Shown here: in pieces, positions 23,386 to 23,683 of the stretch
How positions within the stretch are numbered: position 1 is the first letter of the stretch
Layout: each line of letters starts with the position of its first letter
NCBI GenBank assembly: GCA_023142215.1
Contig: JAGLJW010000050.1
Location: 1 to 23,683 of the forward strand
Origin: Candidatus Parcubacteria bacterium
GTDB taxonomy: Bacteria > Patescibacteriota > Patescibacteriia > Patescibacteriales > UBA12075
Direction of reading: 5' to 3'
DNA length: 23,683 nucleotides
Notes under the pieces: model-generated
The model's database searches: none
What the model saw: only the letters and a program-made list of their open reading frames with translations
What the model was told of the DNA's origin: nothing
Position numbers and translations under genes: made by a program

Positions 23386-23683
23386 TAGTAAATGCTGATA
23401 ATATAAAATTTACCCCATCAGTTCCATTGCCTGGAGCTGAGAAAACTATAACAGTAGGAAGTGATAGTTTAGCTAAATATTTTAGAAATATTTATCGTTT
23501 TGCTATGGGAATAGTTGGGATTTTAGCTACGGTAGTAATGATGTATGGTGGAATTAGATGGATTACAGCCGGAGGAAGTCCTGAAGCAATCAGTGATGCA
23601 AAAGCATGGATTACAGCTGCTTTGACTGGAGTATTATTAATGCTTGGAACATATACAATATTATACTTAGTAAATTCTGATTT
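23313..23683 (+). CDS. TrbC/VirB2-like pilin family protein, copy 2 (cut by window end)
   Basis: About 123 residues are visible; the gene continues past the window. Seen: the same signal-peptide start as copy 1 (MSKQLTKNLIILFLGLF), a divergent segment after it (LRIVNADNIKFTPSVPLPGA and EKTITVGSDSLAKYFRN), then a nearly identical two-helix region (GILATVVMMYGGIRWITAG and LTGVLLMLGTYTILYLVNSD). Copy 1 has VPCTVSALEF and DAPSGTVGSDGLALYF at the variable places. DNA differences in the membrane region are mostly synonymous, so both copies appear under protein-level selection. Whether it also has the Cys-rich tail cannot be seen. Confidence 0.85.
   Translation, partial: MSKQLTKNLIILFLGLFIVFVPLRIVNADNIKFTPSVPLPGAEKTITVGSDSLAKYFRNIYRFAMGIVGILATVVMMYGGIRWITAGGSPEAISDAKAWITAALTGVLLMLGTYTILYLVNSD

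Noticed and set aside
1..23683. Alternative code with TGA as glycine (some Patescibacteria lineages)
   Set aside because: The PP-loop gene, the HExxH gene and the first radical SAM gene end at TGA at sensible lengths, and no family domain needs TGA read-through.

Overview
The window is AT-rich, densely coded bacterial DNA. It most likely comes from a member of the Candidatus Patescibacteria (Candidate Phyla Radiation). The main reasons are the TrbC/VirB2-like two-helix pilin with a Cys-rich tail, a giant secreted beta-sandwich protein, the type-2 isoleucyl-tRNA synthetase, and short palindromic repeats of the kind scattered through such genomes, some inserted in frame inside genes. Genes end at TGA as well as TAA, so the standard bacterial code fits. 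No rRNA, tRNA or CRISPR array was seen.

Left part (1-5000), mostly core genes. A PP-loop (MnmA/ThiI-like) tRNA-thiolation family enzyme is followed by an intergenic cluster of palindromic repeats, a small secreted Cys-containing protein, and ileS with a clear promoter. Two palindromic elements of one family are read as protein in the PP-loop enzyme and in IleRS.

Middle (5035-14400), cell surface genes. There is a 2433-residue secreted protein made of about fifteen Cys-bracketed fibronectin-III-like modules. Three of these modules are interrupted by LamG-like or PA14/CBM-like domains. Next come a PEP-CTERM protein and the first copy of the pilin gene.

Right part (14400-23300), accessory genes between two pilin copies. 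It holds a secreted internally duplicated TPR-like protein, an HExxH protein, a DEDDh 3'-5' exonuclease, an IS element whose transposase reading frame is broken near its end, an MFS transporter, and a compact minus-strand operon. The operon order is radical SAM/SPASM enzyme, a 25-codon peptide gene ending in TSCCKS, a hairpin terminator or attenuator, and a second radical SAM/SPASM enzyme. I read this as a biosynthetic system for a ribosomally made, post-translationally modified peptide (RiPP), with the convergent MFS protein as a candidate exporter. It is the most interesting item here. A second pilin copy, cut by the window end, begins at 23313. About 290 bp of promoter, leader and signal-peptide sequence is nearly identical between the two pilin copies, which lie 9655 bp apart.

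Regulation. Most genes have good sigma70-type promoters (TTGAC-like box, 17-bp spacer, TGC or TGT before the -10 box). A 32-bp conserved core containing AAAATAGCTAAT occurs four times. Three copies lie just upstream of a minus-strand promoter (PEP-CTERM gene, TPR-like gene, RiPP operon). The fourth would have lain just upstream of the exonuclease before the IS inserted, so it may be a shared upstream regulatory site or a cassette boundary.
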